DNA of 64,000 nucleotides. It comes from Hymenoscyphus infarciens. Its lineage: Eukaryota > Ascomycota > Leotiomycetes > Helotiales > Helotiaceae. The notes under the pieces were generated by a model that was given only the letters and a program-made list of their open reading frames with translations, ran no database searches and was not told where the DNA came from. The translations under genes and the position numbers were made by a program. Positions 49,131-60,998 of the stretch are shown here, piece after piece. The DNA is taken from positions 186,001 to 250,000 of the forward strand of contig LLCB01000021.1 of assembly GCA_001414345.1 (NCBI GenBank). Direction: 5' to 3'. Position 1 is the stretch's first letter. The number at the start of each line of letters is the position of its first letter.

Positions 49131-50860
49131 TAGTAGTATGATATTCCAGATACTACTGGTAACACTGGTCAGTCTGAACAACTTACAGGGAGTAACAAAA
49201 GACTTATTAATTCATAATTCACAATTATAACATTCTTCAAAGTTGATGAGAATATCAAGCTTCGTTGTTTCTGCACTCAAATCTTTCAACTCTTCGGGCA
49301 GTATTAGTATAAATTCTGTGATAGATTGATACACAAGTATATAAATACCTTAGAAGCGACGACTAAACCTCTTAAGCGAGTAAGATCATCTCATCCTTTC
49401 TGTTCTTTGAAAGACTTAAAATATCGTTCTTTGATAGTAAATCTCCATTTTACTAAACGTTATACTTCTGCCTGAACATGGAAGTTCCAAGTTGTGAATG
49501 TTGAAATTCTAGTAAACGTTGGATACTCTATTGAATTGAGAAGTCCTATTGAGCGTTATCTTATCTAAGGAAACAAATGACACACTCTCTCTCTCTGTTT
49601 TCGACATGCTTGTTGAATATTAGAAGTTTTAATAAGCCTTAGATTTCATATCAAACTTTAATTTTGCTAACGAACGTTAGATCTTCAACTGAACGTTGGA
49701 TCGCGTACTGGATGACAAGCATTCCATAGAATTGAAGACTTCTTCTTAAACGTATGGCCTTGTCCCAAGCATTACGCCTATTAATAAACTTTGGACCTCT
49801 TATTGAACTTCGAGATTTTTATCAAGTACTAGACTCTATATCAAAAAGTGGTTCGTCGCTCGAAATTATTTTGGAGATAAACATACATACCCCCTTTTAG
49901 AAGTTAATTCTCAAATTCCCGCGTTTCTCCCATGTCAATGAAGAGGGAAATAGAATCAAAGATCATAATCTAACCTTTCCCAAAAAGAAGACCTCCCCGA
50001 GAACTTGTCAAGCAAGCTATTAATGTAGCAGACAGAGAACTACTTAATATCTACAGTGTCAAAATCAACACCATCAACTATAAGCGGGAGACTAACGCAC
50101 CCGAGTTCAAGTTCAGGGGTTCATGTTCAGTTTTCTCCAGCTAACTGTTTGACTGGTATAAAGCTTGGGCTGATGTGCTCCTTGTAGCCCTGCTCTCCAG
50201 TTGATGGAAGATTTTATAGAAAGATCCTTACTGAACCTACCACTCAATTCTCGAATTGATCTACAACTTCGGTAACGTAGTATGAAAATGATCTGTGAAC
50301 CATGGTAGATTCATTGCTACGAAATGTGAAGAGTCGAGCTACTCGATTGTACTTCTCTCGACTCATCGCATGGAATGGAAACCACGACCAATCTTTTTTT
50401 CACCATTTGGAGTTCAAGAAACATGTGGAAAATTTTGCAAAAAGAAAAGTCGCCTAGAAATCTACTCCGTGACCCAATTACCAAGTGATTCTTCCAAAAC
50501 TTCAATCAATCACAACTACCTTCCACCCCAGGTTCTCCCGCTTGCATAGACCAAGACCCCAAAATGGATGCCTCCAAGAGCTACCTGGTAATTGATTCGC
50601 GTGGACAGAAGTAGCAAGAAGCTGGTTCCTTTCAAAGCAGAAGATGGGTGACTGGTCGTGATATGACGAAATTCCAGGGACGGAAGAAGGAAGATAGCCA
50701 AAGGCACAACTCTTGGGTTCTGAGCAGAGGAAGTAGAATAAGCCCATTGCATTACCATTTCTGTTTCTGCGCCACCAATGAAGGCCTAATTCCCATACAA
50801 GCTCCTATTATCCATTGCCCAGGAAGTTAACACCCATCCCAATGTCCAACCTCCCATCCC
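49131..50860. other. Intergenic, mostly unexplained
   Basis: Moderate AT content and no recognisable gene. 49,430-49,830 holds a diverged repeat (separate entry). Short frames at 50,295-50,549 (plus) and 50,747-50,502 (minus) overlap each other and carry no domain. Confidence 0.5.
49450..49830 (+). repeat. Diverged repeats of an AAACGTTGGAT-like word
   Basis: The word (A/G)AACGTTRGAT or a close variant recurs at about 49,458, 49,514, 49,673, 49,692, 49,748, 49,788 and 49,807, often followed by (C/T)TC(T/A)ATTGAA. Spacing is irregular. It may be an old degenerate tandem array; no coding explanation found. Confidence 0.4.
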
Positions 50861-51583
50861 TCAAGCCGCTTGCTTAACAACTTTCTCAGCCATGTCGGCC
50901 AGCCCATCAGCAATAACCTCCATTTTCTCATCAAAAATCTCCTCACAAGCATCTTGCTCATAAACCGTGCAATAAGCCCCCTTGAATCCCACCTTCACAG
51001 CCGCACTAACATCCCACATATGCGCAGCAGCAAACCACTTCTCATCGCCCTCGCCAAACTTCGCCAACGCCGGCCGATAGGCATCCAAAGCTGGTTTAGC
51101 AACTCCAATATTATCACAACTAATAAAATTCTCCTTTGGCATCTCTACACCTCCCTTCTCAAAATACCCCTGCACCCTTGGAATATCCGCCGTCGTCAAA
51201 AGCCAAATCGTGAAACCCCCATTTCTTAGAGTTTCAAAACATTGCTTGACGCCATCGCGGAGTTTGAGTTCTGAGTAGCCTTGGATACAGGCGTCTCGTT
51301 GTTCGTCTGTGATTAGGGAGCGGGCGTTGGGGATACCAGCGAAGAAGAGGGTGCGGTAGAAGACGGCGGCGAGGATTCCTTTGTAGGGCTGGTAGCGTTC
51401 TGAGAGGGAGAGGAAGGTGAATTCTAGTTCTGAGGCGGTCATCCAGGAGTAACCAAAGAATTGGGGGGTTATGGAGTGGGAGCGGAGGAGGGGACCGATT
51501 GTTGCGTCGATTTTGTCGAAGAAGGCGTCGAATGAAACACACGTGCCGACCACGTCGAAGACGATGTGTTTTGATTTGGACAT
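50861..51583 (-). CDS. Haloacid dehalogenase-like hydrolase (type II HAD)
   Basis: Single-exon 240-aa protein of the HAD superfamily, subfamily of (S)-2-haloacid dehalogenases. Motif I is IVFDVVGT with the nucleophile Asp10. Motif II is the Thr/Ser in WLLTTAD (near 130). Motif III includes the Lys in IGVAKP. Motif IV is AAHMWDVSAA, matching the (H)xWD of haloacid dehalogenases. Length is normal for the family (220-250 aa). The real substrate is unknown; fungal members annotated this way often act on phosphate esters or haloacids, so dehalogenation should not be assumed. ATG at 51583 is the natural start. The permease gene lies 840 bp upstream on the same strand. Confidence 0.9.
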   Translation of the reverse strand: MSKSKHIVFDVVGTCVSFDAFFDKIDATIGPLLRSHSITPQFFGYSWMTASELEFTFLSLSERYQPYKGILAAVFYRTLFFAGIPNARSLITDEQRDACIQGYSELKLRDGVKQCFETLRNGGFTIWLLTTADIPRVQGYFEKGGVEMPKENFISCDNIGVAKPALDAYRPALAKFGEGDEKWFAAAHMWDVSAAVKVGFKGAYCTVYEQDACEEIFDEKMEVIADGLADMAEKVVKQAA

Positions 51584-52423
51584 TTTGGGTATGTGGGTTG
51601 ATGTTGAGGTTTGAGTTTTGAGTTTTAAAGATGAGGGTTGTTGAAGAAACTGCTGTGGTTGATAGAAATATAGACCGGTATGTCAATTCCAGGGCGCGCC
51701 AAAGTTATACACTTCTCGCTACCCAGATTGATATATATTCACCCAAGACTTCAACAATTACCCGTGAGTCACGTTATCGAGATATTGACAAACAACGAAA
51801 ATGCCAAACCCCCCATCTTTGGAGTTTCCCTAGTTTATCAATTGATGTTCGAGATAAGCCAGTGACGCGAAATCCTGGAGCATCCATCCCACTTTGAGTA
51901 CCTGGTCTCCTTTTTGCCACAAGTACTTTGTCCCAGGCATAATAAAGGTTATGCAAATGGGGCGATTGCCACATTTCCGATGTCTTATGCTACTAAAAAA
52001 ATCTTGGAAAAGTCTGTCAAGTGACCCCCCTGTTTAACGTTTATTTCGCCAGAGACGAAGTACCAGGTCGCTTTGAGTCGGCATTTAACCCCCATTCTTG
52101 CGGAGGAATTGGCAACTATCGACAATGTTAAAGTTCCGTCTTCTCGAACATGAAGCTTAATTCGATGATCAACCCTTGTCTCAAACGAGGGGTTCGATCT
52201 CATTCATCCCTTGGAAACTCGCGGTCTTATTTTGATAAGACGAAGGTGACAGGATGAGCGATTTAAGTATTCAAAGTGTGTCATCCGTCACTATGGAGAC
52301 ATTAGTCCAGAGCAAGAGTTATGGCTCAGGTTAAAATATCCAATTTTGTCAAGATAGTATTCATATTCAAAAAATTTAAACAAAAATAAACACTCAAAAA
52401 TAAACCCTAGAAGATACCATTCT
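51584..52423. other. Intergenic between HAD hydrolase and permease
   Basis: 840 bp containing the 5' leader of the hydrolase and the 3' end of the permease. Short overlapping frames on both strands (51,631-52,203) have no domain. Nothing else seen. Confidence 0.5.
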
Positions 52424-54179
52424 TCACGACCACAAAATGTTCAACTTCTGCCATCCTTTCCTAGGAGTCGCCGGGGGCTCTGGGTTATTGTGCCAGACCT
52501 GGAGAAATCCACGGATAGGAATTTCCTTTAATGGAACAATGCTGGTACCCTTATACCACTTGAACCCAAAGTAGAATACGATAATAAGCGGTATATTGAT
52601 GTATGAAGAGACGAAGGTCTCGGTATCCCAGTGGTTGTGGATAAATGTGCTGTAACCACCTGTGAACAGAACGAGGATGAAGAGTGTGAGGGATGCCCAA
52701 GTAGCGTATGGTTGAAAGGGTGAAGCCCATGGAAGCTCAGAGTGACGATCAATCCCTTGAGCCTTGCATCCGTAGTAGAAACGTAGGTAGACGATAGAAA
52801 TGGATATCCAGTTAACGAGGGTTGAGATGGATACGATATCTTGGAGCCAATTGAAGACTTCGCTGGCAGAGGCTGAAAGAGTCATGTATCCTAAGCACAT
52901 GAATATGGCGTAGAGACCAACGCACATGTATGCGATACCGAAGCGGTTCATCTTCTTGAAAAACTTTGGAGCGTGACCATTGACAGCCATACCGTACAAG
53001 ACACGAGATCCGCCGAGCAAAGACGAGTTCCCAGAAGACCAAGCAGAGGTAAGAATGACAGCGTTGATAATCGATGGGACGACCTTGATACCGGCAAGAG
53101 TGGCTGCAATGACGAATGGTGATTGAGCAGCTGTACCAGTGGAACGCAGAAGGTTAGGGTTGTCTGAAGGAACGACGAGTCCGACCATGAAGATACTCAA
53201 GATGTAGAAGAGCAGAATTCGAATGAAGATTCGCTTTGCCGCTTGGGGAATTGCTCGTCTTGGATTCTTGGTCTCAGCAGCTGCCAAGGTGATGTTCTCA
53301 ATTCCAGAATATGCGTAGAGTGCATTGTTTACTGTGGTCCAGAAGCCCATGAAGCGTCCCAAAGACCCACCAACACCGAGGTATTGAACGAAAGGTCCAG
53401 GATCCTTCCAGTACCTGAAGCCGATAGTTTCATGGTTTGGACCACCACCACAAGTGATGACAAGTGCCATGATGTTGATTCCGACAATGAGCATGATTTT
53501 CAGCATAGAGAATCCAAATTCCAGCTCCCCATAAACTCTCACAAAGAGCAAACCGGTGACGATCATGAGAAAGGCGAACACGGTGATCCAAATAGCGTTG
53601 TTGACAGTAACCCAAAACTCGATTAAAACGGCGGCGGCGACAATTTCGGCGGGAATCGACATCATGTATGAGTATACCAAGTTCCATCCATCCGCGAAGG
53701 AGAGTGCGGGATCGAAGAAATGTTCTGCGTATCGAACGATTCCTCCATTGAGGGGTACCAAAGCACCCATCTCTCCGCAAGCGAATACAACACTGGCCAC
53801 AGCAAATCCGACAACCTATTCAACAACTTAGTATAATGGCAGAGTAAAAGAGTGTAAAAATATTGCATGATTATGATGAAATATGCAAGGAAAATTCACG
53901 AACCGAATATCCAAGGAAAGCACCTAGGGGACCACTTCGAGCGATGGCCTTCCCGGAACTGAGAAAGAGACCAGTTCCAATAGTTCCAGCAAGCGCAATC
54001 ATCTGAATATGTCGCTGCTGTAAGCCCTGCCTGACCTCGTGAACTTCATCGAAATTGCCGACACAGGTCTCGACGTCTCCTTGTTCGTAGTCAATTTTAC
54101 TCGCTACTTGAGTGGTCTTCTCAATCGAGGAGCTGTTCTGGCCCCCAAGCGAGACACCGGATTCTGCTGCTTTTTCCAT
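52424..54179 (-). CDS. Amino-acid permease (YAT/APC family)
   Basis: Plasma-membrane H+/amino-acid symporter of the fungal YAT family. Exon 1 is 54179-53904 (92 codons) and exon 2 is 53815-52424, joined in phase 0 across an 88-nt intron (donor GTTCGT, acceptor GAATAG); total 555 aa. The N-terminus is hydrophilic, then RHIQMIALAGTIGTGLFLSSG is the conserved TM1 region of the family, followed by GEMGALVPLNGGIVRYAEHF and about eleven further hydrophobic segments (e.g. ILLFYILSIFMVGLVVPSDN). GIENITLAAAETKNPRRAIP is the family motif before TM7. The C-terminal tail is short (~45 aa). Start chosen at 54179 because the upstream in-frame codons lack ATG. Specificity cannot be read from sequence. It is arranged head-to-head with the DAO oxidase gene, 1.15 kb apart. 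Confidence 0.92.
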
Positions 54180-55332
54180 GTTGAAGTAGAATATAGGATC
54201 AACAGGGGAGGACAGCAACCAAAGAAAAGGACAAGAAGGAGGAAGTGACAAGCATTGTTATAAAGGCTTGTCACTTGAGCTTATCTCGTTCTCCATCTTT
54301 CTCCTATCTCTCAGATAATACTTTGGGGAAGACATGCTTCGAAACCTTCTGCTTCTGATAGGTTGTATCGGCCAGGGTGGGTTCTCTTGAACTCTCTTCA
54401 ATCTCTTCGATACTTAGCCCCCTACCCTTCAATTTCACCAAGGATTGGGGTGGATCCTGCCCACTAGGGCACTGGGACCTATCTCCATCGATTGTGCAAC
54501 GCAGCGCAGCTTTGCCTAGAAGAGCCAATATCTGGGGAACTTGAGCTTGTGTCCACATTCAATACAGACACACGCTGGAGTTGGGCACGATGGTGCCAAA
54601 TGAAATGGTGCTCCACTTGAGTTAGTTGGCCGTCAGGGACAAGCTTTCGCCGTTCCTGGAGTAACGTTGGCTGCGGGGAACCTACTTACAAGGCCCTAAC
54701 CAACCCTGTTCAGTGATAAGAGCCCCCTTGAACCCCCTCCCCTCTACGTGGGGCCGTGAAAGTGGCCGATTCAGTCGTTGTACTCTAGTAAAGACCCTGT
54801 CGCAACTTTTCAACAAAATCCTACAAAGTTATTCAAAAAATTTGAAACTTTGTAGGATTGTCAATTGTAGCCTTCTAGAGCTTTGAGTATTTATTGCATA
54901 TTTTTGCAATCTCATATAAAAGTCTAACGTAGCATGGTAGAGGAGGAGCACAGGCGACGGAATCGGCCACTTTCACGACCCACGTAGAGCCCGACCCCTC
55001 GGCTCGTCTTCCTCGAGTCGTGAACAAACCCCCAACTCTAGTTGAAAACAGACCACAAACTGACGATATCGATCCTTCGTAATGGGCAAAGATAAAGCCT
55101 TGCCCGTGGGTTATTGATTGCCCGGCTTAACCTTACGTATAGGACACCGAATTGCACCACCACGCTGATCTCCGATCTTGTAACAACAAAGCGGTGACGT
55201 GTAGGTATATGGGCAAACAATATGATACGATTCACTCTTGTGATTTTTGTATAACATCCACCTCTTCCACCATCTCATTCATCTTTCTTGGAACTCCAAT
55301 TCACCAAGAACTTCAATCACTTGACCGCAAAG
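54180..55332. promoter_or_regulatory. Divergent intergenic region between permease and DAO oxidase
   Basis: 1153 bp that must hold the promoters of both genes. The centre is occupied by a 248-bp foldback element (54742-54989). A minus-strand frame at 54558-54304 (84 codons) has no domain. No specific regulatory box could be assigned. Confidence 0.6.
54742..54989. repeat. Foldback MITE-like element with ~35-bp TIRs and internal hairpin
   Basis: The left end CTCTACGTGGGGCCGTGAAA, continuing GTGGCCGATTC, is matched by the reverse complement at the right end (GAATCGGCCACTTTCACGAC, then CCACGTAGAG) with one indel and one transition. CCC abuts both ends and could be a 3-bp target duplication. Inside, AATCCTACAAAGTT (54817-54830) and AACTTTGTAGGATT (54846-54859) form a perfect 14-bp hairpin, extended inward by TTCAAA/TTTGAA. 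It is not RIP-mutated and sits in the shared promoter of two genes. Confidence 0.8.
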
Positions 55333-56827
55333 ATGGGGGATATCAATGATGTCTCCGACGCCTTGAAGGACACCAGTATCTCTCACAACTACCTCCCCGT
55401 CGCCAACCCAACACAAACTTTCTGGCAAAGCGAACCGTCCACACTACACGACCACCGGACCACAGAAGAGATTCCAGAGCACAGCGATGTGGTAATCGTC
55501 GGCGCGGGATATTCTGGTATCAGTACAGCGTATCACCTACTCAACGAGCCATCATTTGCCGGTAAGACAATCACCATTCTCGAGGCACGAGGTGCATGTT
55601 CAGGCGCGACCGGTCGCAATGGTGGCCATCTTCGTCCTGATCTATACGGACATATTCCCACTTTTGTGGAACGGGGTGGAGAGGATGCGGGGGCGGAGGT
55701 TGCCAAATTTGAGATTGAACATTGCTTTGAGATTAAGAAGGTGATTGAGAAGGAGAAGATTGATTGCGATTTCACCTTGACGCGAACCGTCGACGTTTGG
55801 TGTAACGAGGAGGCTGCGGAGGCTGCGAAAGTGGTGTTTGATGATCTGGCGGGGAAGTTTGAGTACATGAAAGACGCGGTCTTTTATACGGGAAAGAACG
55901 TTGAGGGTGTAAGTCGGAATCTCCGCTCTCAAACAATATTACAAAAGTAATGAAATCTAATTCTCGATCTAGATTTGTGGTGTCAAAGGAGCAGTAGCAT
56001 GTGCGTCCTACACGGCAGGAACCATGTGGCCATATAAGTTCATCCTTCATCTCATCAAAGACCTCGTCGCCACCGGAAGAGTCAATTTACAAACTCACAC
56101 ACCAGCTACATCAATGACCTGCTATCCTGGCGCCGGTGTCTTCATCAACACCCCACGAGGCAAAATCCACGCCAGCCAAGTCGTACATGCAAACAATGCT
56201 TACGTCGCTGGTCTTCTCCCAGAATATAAACAAAATATCATCCCTTGCAAGGGCATATGCTGTCGTATTACTGTTCCAGAAGGTACTGTTGCACCCCTTC
56301 TCAACGACTCATACATCCACCGCGAAGTCGACAAGACACTCCATTACTTGATTCCTCGACCGGATGGAAGCATCATCGTCGGCGGTGCTCAGGCAACTTT
56401 CAAGTGGAACCACAAAGAGCAGTGGTACAACAGTGTCGATGACAGCGCTTTGATTGACACAGCCAAGGATTACTACGAAGGATATATGCAGCGAACATTC
56501 CGTGGATGGGAAAACACTGGTGCAAAGGTTGATAGTATATGGACCGGTGTGATGGGTTACTCATATGACTCCAACCCACACGTTGGTGTTGTACCTGATA
56601 GAGAGGGACAGTTCATCGTTGCTGCTTGGAATGGCCATGGCATGCCCTGTATCTGGTTGTCTGGAAGAGAGATTGCAAAGATGGTCGCGCAGGGTATTCT
56701 ATTTGAGGAGACTTGCTTGCCAAGATTGTATAAGACGACCCCGGAGCGTATTTTGAAGGCTCAGAAGGGGAGTGAGGGCGAGGGAGATATCTTGACAACT
56801 AATTCTTTCTCTGCTACGAAGCAATGA
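55333..56827 (+). CDS. FAD-dependent oxidoreductase, DAO family (amino-acid/amine oxidase-like)
   Basis: Flavoenzyme expected to oxidise an amino acid or amine to the imine with O2 as acceptor. Exons 55333-55908 and 55973-56827 join in phase 0 (64-nt intron, GTAAGT donor, CTAG acceptor) to give 476 aa. The Rossmann dinucleotide-binding motif VVIVGAGYSGISTAYHLL is at residues ~53-70, and CSGATGRNGGHLRPDLYG (~95-112) is the flavin-contacting segment typical of fungal DAO proteins and of PuuB-like gamma-glutamylputrescine oxidases. The C-terminal half has YLIPRPDGSIIVGGA and WTGVMGYSYDSNPHVGVVP, then WNGHGMPCIWLSGREIA, the second FAD-binding region. No signal peptide. Start at 55333 (MGDINDV); upstream in-frame codons lack ATG. 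Substrate unknown; the neighbouring permease suggests an amino acid or derivative (inference). Confidence 0.93.
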
Positions 56828-57680
56828 TGTATATCACCGCCAAAAAATTAAGCCATGCTGCTTTCTCGTAGCAAGTGCTGCTGCGAAGGAAAATTTGTAA
56901 ATAATAGCTAAAGAATAAAAAAGACACTTTCCTCTCTCTGTATCCCATAATCCCGTAAATACATGTCCTTCAAATTAATTTCAACATTAACCAAAGACAG
57001 AAGCTGTTAACTAAAAAGTATCGGAATCCTTGAGCAAGTAGGTTGCTTGACCCAATCCCCCTCACTCGACCATCTTTCAACCCTGCATCACGCAGCCCCT
57101 TGGGCCCATAAGCGAGAAGCCAAAATAACAGCTTCAAAAGTTCCCTTAACCCCTCCTCACCTTCAAACATCCCCCTTCTTGACATTCTTCCTCTTCAACC
57201 ACCAAGTACATACATCCCCCAAAAGAAATCTAACCCCAAACCTAAAACCGGCAAAAATTTCCTACAAGTCCTCCCCGGACCCGGCCCAGGTTAGAAAACC
57301 AGACGAACTGAGTTTTACTGTTTTTGAGCTAAGAGGTTTTTTTGTAGGGGAACTTCTTACAAACCCCCCCTCACCATTTCTTGCTGCGTAATTTCACTGT
57401 TAGAAGATCAGTCGAAGGAAGTACTTGCCGATGTGGGAAGTATCGGGTATCATTTTAAGGTTTATTGTAATGTAGAGTTGTCGCATGAACGAGTAGACCA
57501 TGTTGGTGAAAGATAGTTTACTCGATGCTAGATCTGGCCTTATTTGGGGATTTAAAAGAGTTTGTGGGTTTGGGTAAGGGAGGTGAATTGGGGGTTGGTA
57601 CGTGTGGTGAGTGTGAGGGGATTGGTTGAGAGGTAGGTGTTTAGCCGAAGTTTATGAGGAAAATAGAGCCAGTCAATGAT
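56828..57680. other. Intergenic, convergent 3' ends of DAO oxidase and C2H2 gene
   Basis: 850 bp with no recognisable gene. Frames at 57047-57391 (plus) and 57185-56970 (minus) overlap antisense to each other and have no domain. AT-rich stretches near 56,890-56,990 are consistent with 3' UTR. Confidence 0.5.
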
Positions 57681-58507
57681 TTATTCCATGTTGTAGATAT
57701 ACCGGAAGTTTCCCTGCTCCCAAAATGACTCCAGCCCCGTAAAGAAACACGAAAAACAAGTTGAGACAAAATTAGCCCAGGGGACAACAGTAGCAACTGT
57801 AGCACTACAAGACTCAGTCAAATGCACCTGTCTCAAATGGTGCTTCAAATGGTCCTTTCTCACAAAACCCTTCCCACCAGATCTCTCGCATCGAGGAATG
57901 TGACAATGATAGTTTCGGGTAGCAGTGTGTATTCTTTGATGACGGCGGATATCGCAAATACGCTTGTAAGAGCGTTTGCAGTTATTGGTTCTGCAGGAAA
58001 AACGATTGCCACTGGCTGAGTAAGTAGTATGATTTGGAGCTATATAGAAAACAAAGAGGAGCTAACCTTTCTGGACTCGTGTTTGCAGAGGGACATTGGT
58101 TGTTGTTTGATGACGGGCTAGTTGTGTCAGTCCAACGCCTCTGGCTCTTCTAACGGAAACAACTACCTCGCAGTCTCGATGGGCGGAATATCCTCCGAAA
58201 TGTTTGAGGCAGTGGGGAGGAGTGTTCAAGCTGGAAAAGTAAGTGCTATCCTTCTAATTCTTGCAAGACAAACTTACTTGCATGCCGCCGCAGTCATGGT
58301 CGGTTCATAAGGCTCCAAGTTTGGAAGGAAGAGATCTGATCTAAAAGCAGCTTGTTAGATGAAAAATGTGACTTTGCAACGAGAGATGGGTATTTCCTAC
58401 GTTGTATGGTTCAATGGAATTGTTGGGATTTCGGATCCCAAGGAAGAAGACAGGCTAAGAAGCGCCATGTCTAAATCAGACTTCGGCGGCGATATTACCG
58501 GTGACAT
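57681..58507 (-). CDS. C2H2 zinc-finger protein (putative, 4 exons)
   Basis: Probable DNA-binding protein. A phase-consistent model has exons 58507-58401, 58340-58278, 58230-58067 and 58039-57681 (230 aa), with introns of 60, 47 and 27 nt; the first contains an ATCTAACA branch site and the second a GTAAGT donor. The last exon carries two fingers. Finger 1 is FSCRTNNCKRSYKRICDIRRH, with a second His four residues on (C-x4-C-x12-H-x3-H). Finger 2 is YHCHIPRCERSGGKGFVRKD followed by HLKHHLRQVH. This paired pattern with RKDHL is common in fungal C2H2 proteins. The upstream CLKHFGGYSAHRDC segment may be a degenerate third finger. The last intron is unusually short (27 nt), so the third exon may be mis-modelled. 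Finger identity is good; the exact gene structure is uncertain. Confidence 0.6.
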
Positions 58508-60998
58508 ATTGGGGGGGTCTACGGTATTTATCGTATTGTATTAAGTAATCTGATCGATACCGGGTTTCTAAGGATAACTGATAATATATTGATTATCGGC
58601 GGAAAAATGGTGAATCTAGAGGATGATAGTTCTTCTGATCCGAAAGCTAATAGAATGCTTAGTCTAAAAATAAAGATAAAGTTATATGATTTTAATAGTA
58701 AATTCTGATTATTTATAAGTCTAAGAGACGATATGTCTTATTATAAGTCTTTTATACTAAAATAACAGTTATATAATAACTTTTTAATATAATTGTCGGT
58801 ATACTCAAGAGTAAGTAACTGCTCGGGTTGGCACACGTGGGAACACGTGACCTTCTCGCTTAAGGGCTATTTAGGTAGGCATCGTAGCTAGCTTTACTCG
58901 GTATACACGAACGAATATACAACTCTTTTTGCATCGCTTTTATGACCATAAGTCATACCAACAATAATAAAGTAGATTTTAAAAAAGAAAATATAAGTTA
59001 TGTAATATCGATTTAGTACTATAAGGTATTAGTACTAAAAACCCGATATTTTATTGAGTATTATTAACTTTTTAACGATATTTTATTGTATTAGATAAGA
59101 TTTTATGATCTTTATCCTACGATATATATCGCGATAATCTGATAAATATTGTATCGCCGCCCAAGTCTGGTTAAAATGCTGTTGAGTCTCATGGGTGTAG
59201 AGAGGGAACATAAGTGCATCTTGGATTCTGTATTAGACATGCTGTTCTGTGTAAAGTTTGAAGAGGGGTGCTTCAGTTGTTTGAACAGTGTATATGTTGC
59301 TGTTTGTTTCATTCAAATAATGTGGATCAAATCTAACCCCATCCCCCTGATGAGAGAGCATATCTCTCACAGTCATAGAAGAAGCCCCAAACATAGGAGT
59401 CCTCCAACATTGCGAATCAAGCTTTTCGAACCAATTATTTGAAAAGCCATCGAGTCTGAAGCAAAGTGTGCCAGTAGATCGAATCGATAACGGGTATGTG
59501 ACACTAAAAACTAAGGAGGTCGGGTGATGAGCCCCTGTACACGGTAAGCTCTGGGCCTCTGGTGGCATCGATCCATAAGGGGCACGTACGGCTAGTTGAG
59601 ATTGAAGAAGGGGTATGGGATGGGGAGATGGGGAGATGGGAGATGGGAGATGGGAGCAGAGAAGAGAGTAGAGATGTACCTGGGTAAGGGGGAGGGAGAA
59701 GCGAAAGGCTTACCAACCTACCAAGAATGTTGTTCATAAGTGTTCCTCTTGTCCTCGAAGCACTGCAAAATACAATGTTGCAAAATGCAATGCTCAAGTA
59801 TATTCTCTCCGCCCTAGAATCCAAGATCCGACTCGTTTTAGGAGAAAGAGAAGGGCAGTACTCTCGTAAACGCTCGACACGAGTCTTACATCACTTCAGT
59901 CTTCCCAAGCTGTCTGAAGCGCACTTTTGAAAACACCCCAAAAACAACAAGACACCTTCAATATTTAAGCACTACAAACAGGATACAAACTCATTAACCT
60001 GTCACTGCACTTGGTTTCTAATGTCACATACCCTGTTCTGTGATCAATGGTTTAATTGCAGTTTTCAGCAATGTTGTATTCGTTGACAAGAACTTCAAGT
60101 TGACTCACCTGGTGCTGGTGTTAAACACATCATAGCCTGGTTCCTCGACAGGCCCTGGATTTGTCGTCATTGTGCCTGTGGAAAAACATGTCAAAGATTG
60201 CTCCATAGGCATAGGAAAAGTAGATTTTTCGCTCGATATGTTCGTCGTCCTTCTTCCGTCGGGACATTCCACTTCTTTAGAAGAGTAGTGCTGCAATGAA
60301 ATGTTCGGTGATGACACTTCATCGTTCGCACGGCGGGTCGTCATTATGTCGTCTCTAACTCCACAGTCCGAAATTCGTTTTGTCTTCTGGCAGCATTGGG
60401 GTATATCCAAGTCTTGTAAAAAAAAAAAAAGACTGTGTAGTGCAGTATTTCTGAACGGTTCAGATAGTTCAGAAGCTCGAGGGGTATGCAGAGATGCAGT
60501 GCAAAAGTCGTTGGCAGGGCAGAACTCCCCTGGGATTTGTTCGCCCTTTGGGCCATACCAAAGTTTCCTCGATTTGCACCATGAATGGCTGAGATGCAGG
60601 CAAGCTACGTTGTACAGCACAAGCGAGCCAGCCGCCTTTTGCCCTTGCCTTTCGCCAAAAGATACGAAGGTAGCTGAATGGGCCCCAGACATTCCGGGCT
60701 GCAAAGCAGAAAATGCTAGGAAAAAGATTTCTTCGTCCGAGTTTCCAATTGCCCCTTCTCCTCCCTAGATTTTAGTATCTTGAAATTGAAACCCGCTAAT
60801 CTGAAAACACCACGATCGCTCAAGCCCCAAATCCAAGCTCTGAGCGTGAAATCCCCCGTGCATCTGTTGAGGTTTCCAGTTGACATCAAATAGAATCAAT
60901 AAGTGAGCCGCGAAAGCAGAGTGAACTTGTGAAGCCATTTCAAAAATCTATATTTTAGCCATATGTTCAACTCAAACTCCTCAAGATGCCAACACACA
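58508..60998. other. Intergenic: small AT-rich patch, then unexplained DNA
   Basis: 58,560-59,150 is AT-rich and looks mildly RIP-affected, with a CACGTG pair (CACACGTGGGAACACGTGAC) near 58,832. 59,230-60,780 has overlapping frames on both strands, the longest being 60704-60105 minus (199 codons, Cys/Ser-rich) opposite 60301-60768 plus. Neither has a domain, and each lies in the other's shadow. A 12-bp poly-A run sits at ~60,419. No gene called. Confidence 0.5.

Noticed and set aside
60105..60768. Opposed 199- and 155-codon frames
   Set aside because: Mutually antisense, no domains, no splice context; neither can be preferred.
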